In this document: piece after piece, positions 23,901 to 35,075 of the stretch
Layout of the letters: each line of letters opens with the position of its first letter
Position numbering within the stretch: the first letter of the stretch is position 1
Assembly (NCBI GenBank): GCA_038030265.1
Contig: CM075941.1
Span: 53,793,952-53,857,951 of the forward strand
Direction of reading: 5' to 3'
Length of the DNA: 64,000 nt
Source of the DNA: Corythucha ciliata
Taxonomy: Eukaryota; Arthropoda; Insecta; Hemiptera; Tingidae
Notes under the pieces: model-generated
Told to the model about the DNA's origin: nothing
The model's input: the letters and a program-made list of their open reading frames with translations, nothing else
The model's database searches: none
Made by a program: the position numbers and the translations under genes

Positions 23901-26900
23901 AAATTAGGAAAAGGCCTTAGAGGTTACCAATAGAGGTTTTATGTATAGTTAGACACTTTTAGGGGCCTCTTGAAGATTTCCGCCCCGGGCCCCGATATAG
24001 GTCCACCAGTTTCTTAGTATTTTGCCCACCCCTGGAGTAGAATTGAGAAAGTCGCTAAAGCTCGACCGGCCGTACACTGTTGCTATGCGGGTTTTTAGTG
24101 CTCTCGACAGTGTCCGGCGTAGCTTGGGCATTTTAATTTATTGGAAGGGGGGGGGGGCTCCTCATTGTCACTAGACCATGAGGAGCTGGGCATTGGCGTG
24201 GTTAAACCCCCCCCATAAGAGCTCATATGAGCCAACCTCATGGAATTTCAATTTTGAAGGAGGCAAACCCACGAAATTTGGTGTTTTAAAGAGCTAAGAC
24301 TTTTTTGAGTGCTTTTTTTTGGGGGCTTTTTGAGTGAGAAAGACCCGCGAAGGTTTGCACAATAATCTGCGAAAATTGGGCAAAATGATCCATTTACGGT
24401 CACTTTGAGCTGTGCTAACAGTCCCTTATGGGGTTTTGTCATATTTATGGACGTGGTCCGTAGGGCTCATATACACGGCTCAAATCGAAACACAATGAAA
24501 AAATAACCCGAAAAATCGCCCTGAGCACTTTTGTTGAAGTCGACCCAAAATAAAGGACAAAACCGCATATCTTGGGAACTCACCACACAGGAAACCCAAA
24601 GATTGAGAAGGATTTTCGAACAGACGAGCCGTTTTAGTGGTTTATCCCCGTGATTCTGGAGTTGTTTATGTAAAACGATTTTACATGGCGGTCCCGCACG
24701 GACTTTTTCCATGGACGTCGGCTATACGCAATCTACAACCCTGATAAGTCGTCCATGGAAGCTCCAAATGCACAACAAAAGGTGAGGAAAAGAGTAGCTG
24801 GACCTCTGCCCCCTCCCCCTCATGATAAACGGAAACATCAGAAAATCGGGGTCAGGGACCACTCGCTTCGTATATGCATGTGCAGTAGAATTCGTAGCCT
24901 GAGAACACTAATAGGTGCTTTTGCTTCCACCGCCAGATTACCCCCGCCCCACACAACAGCGCTCCTCCCTCTACAGGGTAAGTATCACTTCACCCTCTGC
25001 TTCAGAAACAGAAGGAAACCACAAAATTGAGAATAATTTAAACCCCCTCACACACTTCACCATCTCCTTCAAATGAACTCCTTTTGTCCTTTATACGCTA
25101 CCCACTCATTTACGAACAAAAAGCAAACGCGTGTTCTATGCTTCTATGTTCAACTATTCAGCTTGTTCGAGGGCTTTAAATATGCCTTAGGGGCTTAAGG
25201 CAAACGAATAAAAAGAGCGTTTTTTCTTACCGAAGAAGGAAAACTTTTAAAAATAAAACAGTCAGTGCAGAGCATAAGAAATTAGCATAAAATAATTAAA
25301 TCGGCTTAAACATCTTAAAGCGTCCGAACTCTGACTGCGAAATTTATCGTCAAGCGTAAAATCATCTAGGAACGTGAAGTTTGCTTTGTCAGGGACCGCC
25401 AGTGGCACCGTTATGGAAGAAAATAAAAACTCGCAACTTTTTTATTATTATTATTTTCAGACTTCTCCGCGAGAATGAAGCGAGTCTCAACGCCTACTGT
25501 CGCGACTCAAAAACGACGGCCGTTCACTTGGCAGCTTTCGGCGGTTTCGCCGACATACTTAAAGCTCTTCTTGAAGCGGGCTCCGATGCGAATGCACCCG
25601 ACGCTTTGGGGCGTCGCCCTGTACATTTGGCCGCTTGGTCAGGGCGTACGGACATAGTGGACATTTTAATTCAACGGTCGCCGCTTGAAATTATCAACGC
25701 CGAGGTGGGCTTCCCCCCGGCGTACCAGTGGCGGACCGAGGATGAGGACAGTTGGGATCATAATCACGATGAAGTTACAGCAATAGTGAGACAGTTTTTC
25801 TGTGCTTTTTGTTTTCGTAAAACGATTTTTTTTTTTTTTTTTAGATTTTGTTTTAATTTTATATTCAAACAGTTGCCTCAGCTTCTCAAGGGAGAAACTC
25901 CCCTCCATGTGGCGGCCAAACTACTGAACAAACAAATGGCGTTCTACTTGTTGGATAAAGGAGCGAATCCTAAAATACGCGATAAAAACGGACAAACTCC
26001 TATGGATGTTGCGGGTATAACAGGCGATACAATTCCGGCCTTTGGTGTTTCACCGTACGAGACCGGAGGATACGGAGTCCCTGAGGGTCTGAACGCGAGA
26101 CCAAGCATTGACGATATATTCCGTCACGCTGACTACCTTCGAAAAATTTCTCGCCGCCCCTCTGATTCGTCATGTTCATCCTGCTCCAGTACCACGTCTG
26201 GTGATTCTGTCGCATCGTCCGAGTCGGGTCCCAAGGCTGTGGGGGTTTCCGCTACCAAAATTAAAAACTTTACTCCTTTGAAAATACCGACGACGCCAAA
26301 TTTAGAGCCTGTGGGTCTTGAAGATTTGAGTAAAGACTCGAAGGACAATTTCTATGACATCGTTTCAGCTCTCGTCGACAAAGGTTGCGACGTCCCCAGA
26401 CCGACTGAAATCGACGGCGCGGCAAATCGTAACCCCAACACGACGACACTGCACACGGCCGTCGTTAAAGAGGACCTCCAACTCATCGATTTGCTACTCG
26501 AAAAGGGTGCCGACCCTTTAGTACCGGACGCCAAAGGCGACTCGCCAGTTCACGTTGCCGTGAAAAAAAAACTTTTGGAACCGTTGACGTCACTTTTGAG
26601 CTGGCTCAACGTGGGAACAATTGACAGGAAAAACAGTGAGGGGCAAACGCCGCTTCATATCGCCGTTGAAGAGGAATGGGCGGGCGGGGTGGGTCTCCTA
26701 TTGGAGTCGGGCTCGGACGTGCGAATCAGGAATAATAAACTGGAGACGGTGATACATATCGCTGCGCGTCATGGGAACCCATTGCTGCTGGAGGAGCTTT
26801 TACAAGTGGATGGGGCACACGAGGTAACGTGAAATGAATCCCCCTGAAAACTAAGCCACCCCGGTCATCATACGATTTGTTTTTTTTGTTTGTTTCAGGT

Positions 26901-29287
26901 GGTTGACAACGAAGACGAGTGCGGCTTTGCCCCAATTTTCAGGGCCATTCAAAACAACTCGCACGAGTGCGTCAAGCTACTGCTTGACTTAGGCAACGCC
27001 AATGTTTTTCAAATAATGAAGGACGATATCAACGTCTTACACTATACGGCCCAACACGGACGAGTACCAATCATGGAGTACCTGTTGAGCATCACCGAGG
27101 TGACGCAAAAGCTTATGGACAAATTAAGTTTAAACATGAACGGGCGAGCGCCCCTTCACATAGCCGCCGAGCTTGGAAAAGTGAAATCAGTCAGAGAGTT
27201 GATGAAAGCCGGGGCTGAGCCCAAAATTAAAACGACCGAAACACCAGGTATGAGAACGACGGCGATTCATTTGGCGGCTAGGGCGGGTCACGAGGACGTT
27301 GTTGAAACACTTTTAGACTTGGACCCGTCGTGTTTGAACGTTCGCGATATGGAGGACTGGCTTCCGTTGCATTCGGCCGCGGCCTTTGGCCACGGTAAAG
27401 TGGTTGAAGTGATGTTGAAACGCGGTGCCGACGTTGCTGACACACTGCCGTGGCAGGGTGGGAGTAAAACCGCGATGGATTTAATCGCTAGTCGAGTCCC
27501 GAACTGCGCGTCTCTCTTTGAAGATTTATTCGACTCGTATATCATCCTAGGGAAGGATACCGTCAAGAAAAAGTCAGCAAATTCGACCAAGATGAACGAC
27601 CCAGGCACTGAAATTCACGTCCGTTTTGACATGTTTCTCGGAAACACTAACTCCGACCCTCAAGAATACAAGCAACTCACGTTTCTCACGGCGCTGTTGA
27701 ACACGAAAAATTACGATCTGAAGGAACGCACCATTCTGCATCCACTCGTCGAGATTTTTCTCTTCTACAAATGGAGTAAAATGTGGAAATTCTTCATTTG
27801 TTTGCTGTTACTGTACGGAGCTCATACATTGGCCGTAACGTGCTACTCGATTACAAACTTCATTACAGCCCCGCCAGACATGAATGAAACAACAGCGAGC
27901 TTTCCACTAAAACTGAGCACGACTTTCGTTCAAATCACTCTTATACCAATCAGCGTCGCCGTAAGTATACTCATTTGTCCGTATTTTAAATGCCAATTTT
28001 GAGGGGTAGGCTCCTGAGTTTTGTTGAAGTGGGAGGGGGTGCACAAAGAAGTCTTCCTCAAAAGTTCGTTCAGGCGGAAAACTATTATTTAAAGTCCGAA
28101 TATTCTGCTGAATATAATGTAACTTGACCTACACAGCTCATGGCCATGCCATGACCATAGCTCCTGGGCCCCCTCCCTAAGCGGTAATCCCCATAACCCT
28201 CACTAAATACTTTCACCTTCACCCACAAATGTTACAGGAAATACTCCAAGCCATGTCGGTCGACCGTTTCTATTTTTCCGAGGGTGAAACTTGGATCAAG
28301 TGGAGTCTCATTTTGTCCAGCGTTGTCCTCGTGACGGCACCCAGTGACGAAGGTCAATGGGTGAAAAATTCCGCGTCAGTCGCCGTTCTTCTCACTTGGA
28401 TGGAACTGTTGCTACTGCTGGGCCGATTTCAAATATTTGGTCTTCACGTAATCATGTTCGAAAAAGTCGCCGTGAACGTTTGCAAAGTACTCGAAACGAA
28501 AAACATTGAGCCGTGTTTCATTTGTTTTAATTATGTTTTCTGTTTCTCGAGGTGTTGCTGAAATTTCTGCTGCTATTTTTAGGTTTCACCTTCGCCTTTA
28601 TGATTCAATTTGGCGGGAAATGGCCCTTTGAAGGACTCGTTGAATCCATTAGTAAGATTGTGTAGCCATTCAATTGATTTATTTCACTTTTAAAAGCGAA
28701 AACGGTAGCTCAGATTTTGGTGATGACCGTTGAATTAAACTACGGTGGCGTATTCGACGCTGACCGTGTTGACAACGTCGCCGGACGCTTTCTATACGTC
28801 GCGTTTATGGTCGTAATAGCGATCATAGTGACTAATTTGACCGTGGGTATTGCGGTTAATGACGTGCAGGAACTTGAAAAACAGGTGAAGACACTTTTCA
28901 CCCCCATCCCCGCTCATCATTGAACTTTATCGATTTTGAAAAAAAAAAAAAAAAAAGGGAAGGGCCGAATTACTGGCTAAAAGAGCCTCGTTTCTCAGTT
29001 TTCTCGAATGCGTCGTCTACAACGAGCGACTGACTTGTTTCTTTCCGAAATGGCTCAAAGACAGACTGTTCACGCTCCGGTCCGTCGAACCGGAGATGAT
29101 CGTCTATCCGAACAAACCGGGCACCATACCGGTGCCCCTTAAGACGGACCTTCTGGCGCGGGTGAATCGTTCTGAATACGATGAAACAATCACTAGGGAA
29201 TATTTTAACAGTCGAATCGTCGAGCTGTCGAAGCGTCTAGATCACATTACGCGTCAAGTCGAATTAATTCGAAACTCCGTCGAATAA
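17922..29287 (+). CDS. TRPA-type ankyrin TRP cation channel, copy A
   Basis: Tetrameric plasma-membrane cation channel subunit of the TRPA group. Exons: 17922-18163, 25461-25785, 25873-26823, 26899-27960, 28238-28486, 28552-28651, 28697-28884, 28958-29287; together 1149 codons. A His run lies near residue 35. Ankyrin repeats span roughly residues 95-690 (TAVHLAAFGG, ETPLHVAAK, QTPLHIAVEE, APLHIAAELG, TAIHLAARAG). The pre-S1 motif is LHPLVEIFLFYKWSK, six hydrophobic segments follow (S1 near 790, S6 near 1010), and the S6/TRP region reads NLTVGIAVNDVQELEK; the C-terminus is coiled-coil-like. Arthropod pyrexia/TRPA5-like genes are the nearest I know, unproven. Intron 1 is 7.3 kb and full of repeats. 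The exon 8 acceptor follows a purine run and is the weakest junction. A 5' UTR acceptor may lie at 17789. AATAAA at 29364. Confidence 0.9.
19800..20930 (+). repeat. Degenerate ~30-bp minisatellite, intron block 1
   Basis: Same unit as at 13150-14920 (GCTAATTCG..GGCTAAAATTGAGAAAA), same strand, similarly diverged. It runs directly into the foldback element at 20954. Confidence 0.8.
20954..22910. mobile_element. Foldback element of inverted 151-bp arrays, 9-bp target duplication
   Basis: The 1957-bp element starts ATGCACGTGAACCTGGCGGC and ends with the reverse complement. CAACTTTGT flanks it on both sides (20945-20953 and 22911-22919), an exact 9-bp duplication. The left half is a direct array of units starting GTGTGCCGCC at 21086, 21237, 21388, 21581 and 21722. 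The right half is the same unit inverted (GGCGGCACAC at 21853, 22025, 22176, 22327, 22478, 22629, 22780). Spacing is 151 bp, or longer by 21 or 42, the length of an inner GTTTGTTTAGCCCAAATTTTC sub-repeat. Orientation flips near 21740. No transposase frame: non-autonomous. Foldback-type or Mutator-like mobilisation is inferred from the 9-bp duplication. Confidence 0.9.
22920..23930 (+). repeat. Degenerate ~30-bp minisatellite, intron block 2
   Basis: Continuation of the block at 19800-20930 on the far side of the foldback element; the first unit after the 9-bp duplication (GGCTAAAATTGAGG) resumes the array. This shows the foldback element inserted into an existing array. Confidence 0.8.
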
Positions 29288-30323
29288 ACCGCAGTCCCAA
29301 CCCTCAACCAACAGACTTCCCGATGACGTTTAATCCTTTAAAAAAGTCTCACTGGAAAAAAAAAATAAAAGATTTCCACAAGATTAGAATGTTTTTCCTC
29401 AGAGCAGCTGAGGCCCAATCTTGTTAAGTAGAAATGAATTGCCCGTTCATACACTTTCCACACCGGTCTAAACCCTTTGTATGATACAAGTGCATTAAAA
29501 TAATAAGTTTATAAACTTGTTAAAAGAAATACAAAATAAACCTTAATTCCCGAGCTTTACAGAAGGGGAATATTGGGCACGGGGCGACGACACTGAATAA
29601 TGAAACTAAAAACGAACGGCGACTCACCATCTCACAATGGTGTAGTCACCGTGATAGTTACAGAAAATGAAATTGAGCGAACAATAAAAGAGACGGTCCT
29701 CGACGGACCGAGAGAAGAGCAATAAAAGTTTAGGAGTAAAAACAACGTCAAGTACTAGAACTAGAATATTCGAGTAATGTAAATGAACGTCAACGAGAAG
29801 TAGTGCGAGCTTTGTTAATTGAAGTAATAACCACAGAGAGAGGAGGTGTGAGGAGAGGGGGAGGGACTGGAAGATTAAACTAAAAGCAATCATTCTTATT
29901 CAGAACCTCCCTACCGCAACATTATCATGTAACCCGGGGAAAATGAGGGCGGGAGGAAAAAGGGAATTTTCCGTTGATCTGAAGTCGTAAATTTCAAGTT
30001 TAGCGACCAATCAGCAGGGCAGAAACGCGTTACTCGTTACTAACGTCGTTACTTTCGGAAATGGATCAACGATTTCATTTCTTCAAAGTACCTTCCGCTT
30101 GCATCATTTGGTCGGTTACCCCAGGCCACAGAGGTAGTAGAGCACCATTCCTTACAGAATTATGAGGTACAATACTGAAGGCGTGGTCACAGTGGGAGAG
30201 GAAGGGCGAACACTTAAGGCAAAACCTGAAAGTCACAAAACCAAAAATCGGTACACTGAAGCTAAAAAAAAAAAATCGAGGCCAAACAAAGTTTAGTCCC
30301 TCCTCTCAACCACAACTACCTAA
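29288..30323. other. Intergenic, 3' of TRPA copy A
   Basis: The first part is 3' UTR of TRPA-A (AATAAA at 29364, ACAAAATAAACC near 29530). The rest has no recognisable gene or element. Confidence 0.45.
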
Positions 30324-32628
30324 CCAACCATCAGAGCTTGACAAGATCCTCATTTTTTGGATCTAAATCCAAAATACAAAATCCTCTGTTCCAAAAAATG
30401 ATTTAGATCAAAGATCCAGATCTTCGAATAGAAAAAGGATCGGGATCAAGATCCTTGGATTTTGAAAATCCTTTAAAGATCCAAGATATTTATTTTTTCA
30501 TAAGTTAAAAATTAAATTCGGAACTCATGCTCGGAACCGATGCTGCTCATGTCCATGACACACCGACGCACGTCACGTCGCGGTAATTTTAACGAATAAC
30601 AAAATACGATCAATCAAAACAACAAAACTTTATGATTCACGCGGGAACACGAAGAGCGTGCGACGGGGCGAGTTGCGAACGAAGAATGGAAACGAACTCG
30701 GTTTGAAAAGAGGAGTGGGGGGAAGGGGGCCGAGAACTCATCGTAGATTCGGTTAGTTGAAGATTAAAAGACAAAAGCAAAAGCTGACAGTGCGGCAGTA
30801 ATGGCAGGGAGAACGGCATGGGCTGGTTTAATGAGCGCGGGGTGGTGCTGAAACTTCAAGCTGACTATGCTTTTTATTTTTTTCGATGAAAGGAAGCAAA
30901 AGGATCTGTAAAAAGATCTTGCTTTAAAATCCAAAATACTTTTTCCTAAGATCCTTTAAAATCCTAGATCCAGATCCTTCGAAAAAGGATCTAAATCCAG
31001 ATCTAGATCCAGGATCTTGATTTTGATTTTGGATTTTAATCGGAAAATGATTTAAGGAGCCCCTAGACGGTCAATCTGATTGATCAAAAGATTGAACAAA
31101 CAGATTGAAGTGAGCTTCAATCATTTCTTCAGTTGTTTGAACAAAACCCTTCCCAGTCCCAGTGTCAATCGTGGTGTTGTCCTGAGTGCAATGAGTTCAA
31201 ACCAGGATTTGTCTGTGCTTTTGTTGACTGCGGCTGCCCTCCAACTGAAGACAAATAAGACGAGGAAGATGAGGAAAAGGCGTTGGTCAAAAGAATGGTA
31301 CAAAATGAGAAACCGATTCAGTCATGATAATCTTCTCTGCTTTCTGCGCGAGACGGAACCAGAGGATTACAAGAATTTCCTGAGAATGAACGATGAATGT
31401 TTTGACATGCTGTTGGAATTGATACGACCAAAAATTGAGAAAAAGGACACTGTTATGCGTGAAGCGATTCCTGCAAACCAGAGGTTATCAGTCACATTGA
31501 GGTACCTAGCTACAGGCATGGATTTGGAGGACCTAAAATTCATGTGTGCCATAGCTCCTCAAACTCTCGAGCTCATCATAATGGAAACGTGCACAGCAAT
31601 AATTGAGACACTGAAAGATAATATTCAGGTAGGTACCTATCTATTAACTCATGTTCTAATGAAATAGTAGGTATTTATTAATAAACTGTAGAAAGTAATA
31701 ATAACTTGTAGTGAAACCATGAGGTTAAGGCTAGGGTTACTATCATGCGATTTCTGACGAAAATGTGTTCTGACGAGCTCTGACGAATTCACTTAAACAA
31801 ACAAACGTCTGCTTTTCAATGAAAGTGGTCACTATGGGAGAGAAATCCTCGTCAAAATACGTACAGGGGACAAACTCGTCAGAAATCGCATGCACAGTAA
31901 CCGAAGCCTAATTAAATTCAAAAGAGTATTGCGAGACAAAGTACAAATCGACAAAAATGACACAAGTAGGACCCGAGTTACTAATCATAAGGCAAATGAA
32001 TCGTAGAGCAAACAACAACAGAGAACAGGTGGAGGAAAATTGTAGGGGCAACATTTTACAAGGAAGAGAATGATTGTAGATAATCGCCAGCAGTCATGCC
32101 CATGTTGTCTGCCGATGTATTCAAAACTTGTCCATGCGACCCCTCAGATGAAGAGGGAGAGGGGCACCCAGTTGAAGGTGAAACGAATGAAGTGCCTGGC
32201 CCTGGACCATAGGAGTATTGGTGCCAAGGACTATTCATGAATTGTGGTGGCAACGTGTGTGGCGCTTGTGACCATGGACGATTAGTGGTAACGAATCGGG
32301 CTCCTTCCCATGTTACAGTGCCCATGTCAGCATCAAAAAGCACATCAGTAATGATTTTTTCGGCGAGCCGTTTTTGATTTGGTGCCATTCGTTTCAACTT
32401 CATCGCCCATGCCCCTGGCTAGAATGTCCTCTTCTGATTCTGGTCGCTTGAAGTACTCAGTAGCCAGGCCTACTAGCTTGTCAGCGGGGTCTTGGGTCGT
32501 TTTTTTTTTCTTATTACGTGTTGAGGGCTCCTGAGTGGGTGCAGACTCCACGTCGACAGACAGCTGTTGCTGTAAAAAACTGCTTAACAAGAAATAAATT
32601 ATTGCATCCCAGAATAATAGTTTTATAG

Positions 32629-32916
32629 CAAGGTCACTAAACTTTACTATAGGTGCCGCAAATTTCCCCCTGTCCATCGGACTGGAGGGGTGGAGACTGA
32701 CGTCACCAGCAGTCCTTTGCTCCCGATTGCTCACCCTAGAGCAGCAGAGCGTGTTAATTTTGAAATTGAAGTTTATGATTTCTCAAAAATCACAACCCAA
32801 TAACAATTAATAATGTACTGGGTCCAGCGAAAAGGCGGTTGGGACTGCTCGTGACGTAGGTGAAGGACAGTAATGGCCGAAGATCTGCGGCACCTATAGA
32901 AAGTTTAGTCACCTTG
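32629..32916. mobile_element. Mutator-like MITE with 9-bp target duplication
   Basis: Ends CAAGGTCACTAAACTTTA and, reversed, CAAGGTGACTAAACTTTC; the inverted repeat continues through CTATAGGTGCCGCA. GTTTTATAG flanks both sides (32620-32628 and 32917-32925). A 9-bp duplication is the usual footprint of Mutator-like elements. It lies in the transposase intron and the MADF intron of the Harbinger, with no coding capacity of its own. Confidence 0.82.
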
Positions 32917-33021
32917 GTTTTATAGAGTTGTAAAATGTGAATTATTTATTTTCAGGTTCCCAAAACTGATGGTGCTTGGAAACAGGTGGCACAAGACTTT
33001 GAAAACCGATGGAACTTCCAT

Positions 33022-33529
33022 AATGAGGAAGTTTCACATTTTCCAAAAATATTTTTTTTCGATTAGGCATATCAATCTTTCCATGTAAATAGATAAATAA
33101 AAATTTAAAACCCTTCGGAAATATTTTTTTTTTATTAACAAAAGTTGGCATATTTGAAATCCCGCCAAAACGAACATTTTCCGCTACGTAATATCCGTTG
33201 TATTCTCTGTCCTTTTCATGCCTCTAAATAGCTCATCTGTTTATCCTCCATTATTTTATTATCGGAGAGCTCTAGTAGAAAATAAGGCAAAGAAACACAA
33301 CAAACCGCTCTCCAACAGCAACGTTACAGGCGGATTTTTGTCGGAAGGCGCATATGACACAAACATGCTAGCTGGCATGTTTGAAATGACCTAAAACTTC
33401 AAAAATTGCGTATTTATTAACTGTTGGGTTGTTCTACGAACGGATCACGATTTATGCTCAATTTTAGCATAAATAAACCTTAAAAAATAAATTTATGAAT
33501 AAGTTCTGACCCATGAAACTTCCTCATTG
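33022..33529. mobile_element. 508-bp insert with 15-bp inverted termini in the transposase
   Basis: AATGAGGAAGTTTCA at 33022-33036 is matched by its exact reverse complement at 33515-33529. The insert separates two conserved parts of the transposase (RWNF and HCIGSVDGKH). No clear target duplication. No coding potential. The GT and AG dinucleotides near its edges do not restore the conserved residues, so it is read as an insertion, not an intron. Confidence 0.55.
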
Positions 33530-35075
33530 TATAGGGAGTGTGGATGGTAAACACATCTTAATGCAGAAACCAGCACATTCGGGTTCATATTACTATAACT
33601 ACAAAGGTACTTTTAGTATTGTGCTTATGGCTATTGTCGATGCGAACTATGAGTTCATGATGATTGATGTTGGAGCAAATGGGCGAGCATCCGATGGTGG
33701 AGTGTTCAAGAACACGTTATTCTGGCGCAAGTTTACCAGTAACCAGCTGAACATCCCTGATTCTCGCGTCTTACCCGGAAGTAATAGTGAATGTCCATAC
33801 GTTTTCATTGGTGACGAAGCTTTCCAGCTACTACCCAACTTCATGAAACCCTATAACAGGGCAGTTTTGACGGACGAAAAAAGGGTTTTTAATTACAGAT
33901 TGTCCCGAGCTCGGAGGGTCGTGGAAAAACGTGTTTGGAATACTGACAAAGAGGTTCAAAATTTTTCAAGGTGAAATTAAATTTGAACCACAAAAAGTAC
34001 GGAAAATAGTTATGGCATGTTGTCACTTGCACAACTACTTATGCAGAACAAACGTTGGAAAGTACTTTCAATCTCAAGACATTGATAATGAAATTACTTC
34101 ATCGGCTTCTGTGGAACCAGGATCATGGCGGCAGGGAATTCCCCTGATGACTGAACTTCGAAGAACCAGAACAATTAACACCTCATCAATTGAAGCAAAA
34201 AGAGTAAGGGATGAATTTTGCAAATTCTTCAACACCTCTGGGGCAGTTCCGTGGCAAAACGAATGCCTGAACTAAATTTATGTTAAAGTACCTAAGTACC
34301 TACATGCTTCAAAATGTCACAGTAGTGTGCAGTTAGCCGTTATGAAACAATGTATTAGTGTTAGTTATTCTTAATTAATTATTATTAGTGTTAAATTTAA
34401 ATAAACAACACTGAAATAAACATATAAATTTATTGCTTACCTCTGATGTGTCAGTTGTTGCGATTTCAAGCTGATCTTTGATGAACAAAATTTCGTTATA
34501 GTACCAAAGCGAAGGCTCTGGGATGTCATCGGCCGACGCTCCGGACACTTTTTTGCCCTCAATTGTCCTGCATTCTCTGTTAAAATTACTGCGCAGAGAA
34601 ATTACTTTTTTCTTGAGTTCATCAACTGTGTAGCCTGGTTTCAACGTTCTCAAAGCTTTCACTATTTTGTGCCATGCTTCGATTTTTTTATTCCGATTGA
34701 AGTAATCTTTGTCCTTCACTTTCCACAATACTGGTTGATCACGGTATAATTCAATAAGCATACTCGTAAACTCACGATCTCTTTGGGAATCACTTTTCTC
34801 CAAAGAAGCCGCGTTGGAAGGGGCGACCGATGAGGGGACGGAGATGGCTGGTGCCGAGTGCGTGTCCATGGCTTGTGTCGCTAAAAGCGAAGAGGTACAT
34901 ATGATATGTATGGCTTGACCGCGCGCGACCAGGGTGAAGCCTGTCTATTGTGTGGGGACAGAGAGGAGGGAGGAAAAGAGGGAAAAGAAGACGGAGACGC
35001 TTGGAAGAGTAAAAAAAGGTAACCAGCTGATCAAGAGGAAAAATAAAACCGAGAGTTTTCTTTGCAGCTCGAAGG

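Larger units (their letters stand above)
19281..24034. mobile_element. Possible second hAT-ended block in TRPA-A intron 1
   Basis: CAGGGGTGGGCAA at 19281 and TTGCCCACCCCTG ending at 24034 are perfect 13-bp inverted termini of the same type as those at 5112. The left end is followed by a block of GTATTTAAAATAC-like motifs (19290-19500). Flanking 8-mers (CTCACTGA and GAGTAGAA) do not match. However, joining the flanks continues the ~30-bp minisatellite in phase, as expected if something had inserted there. The two ends could equally belong to different insertions. Confidence 0.4.
18164..25460 (+). other. Intron 1 of TRPA copy A, enlarged by repeats
   Basis: The donor follows CAAAG at 18163 and the acceptor is TTTTCAG at 25460; the join gives an Arg codon at the same place and phase as in copy B, whose intron 1 is only 713 bp. 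The stretches 18300-19280 and 24035-25460 show no gene. Part of 24420-24720 resembles sequence at 38010-38180 and 40735-40830, suggesting a dispersed repeat. Confidence 0.8.
31191..34275 (+). pseudogene. Harbinger DDE transposase (HARBI1-like), interrupted
   Basis: Nuclease that cuts and joins the element ends. Coding parts: 31191-31628 (start MSSNQDL), 32956-33021, then 33530-34275. The first intron is 31629-32955 (GT-AG). The catalytic acidic residues can be placed: D in SVDGKH (about 33540), D in FIGDEAF (about 33815) and E in RVVE (about 33925). NYKGTFSIVLMAIVDANYEF is the family signature. Two breaks: a 508-bp insert after RWNF, and a one-base frame change in an A run at about 33924-33929, after which the C-terminal part continues to the stop at 34273-34275. 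An upstream ATG at 31080 lies in the terminal repeat and is less likely as start. Confidence 0.88.
32056..34869 (-). pseudogene. Harbinger MADF/Myb-like DNA-binding protein, frameshifted
   Basis: Partner protein that binds element ends and helps bring the transposase to the nucleus. Exon 1 is 34869-34441 (143 codons) with a MADF domain at residues ~30-120 (FTSMLIELYRDQPVLWKVKD, LRSNFNRECRTIEGKK). Exon 2 is 32569-32056, joined in phase. It holds DPADKLVGLATEYF and the BESS-like helix KLKRMAPNQKRLAEKIITDV, then a Pro/Ser-rich tail. One extra base near 32411 shifts the frame between the two halves of exon 2. The gene lies antisense to the transposase and interdigitates with it: exon 2 sits inside the transposase intron, while its own intron spans the transposase exons. 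Confidence 0.82.

Noticed and set aside
24755..25030. Small gene in TRPA-A intron 1
   Set aside because: 91-codon frame without domain, in repeat-bearing intron sequence.
33022..33529. A spliceosomal intron in the Harbinger transposase
   Set aside because: Splicing at available GT/AG sites removes the conserved PHCIG residues, and the segment has 15-bp inverted termini, so an insertion fits better.
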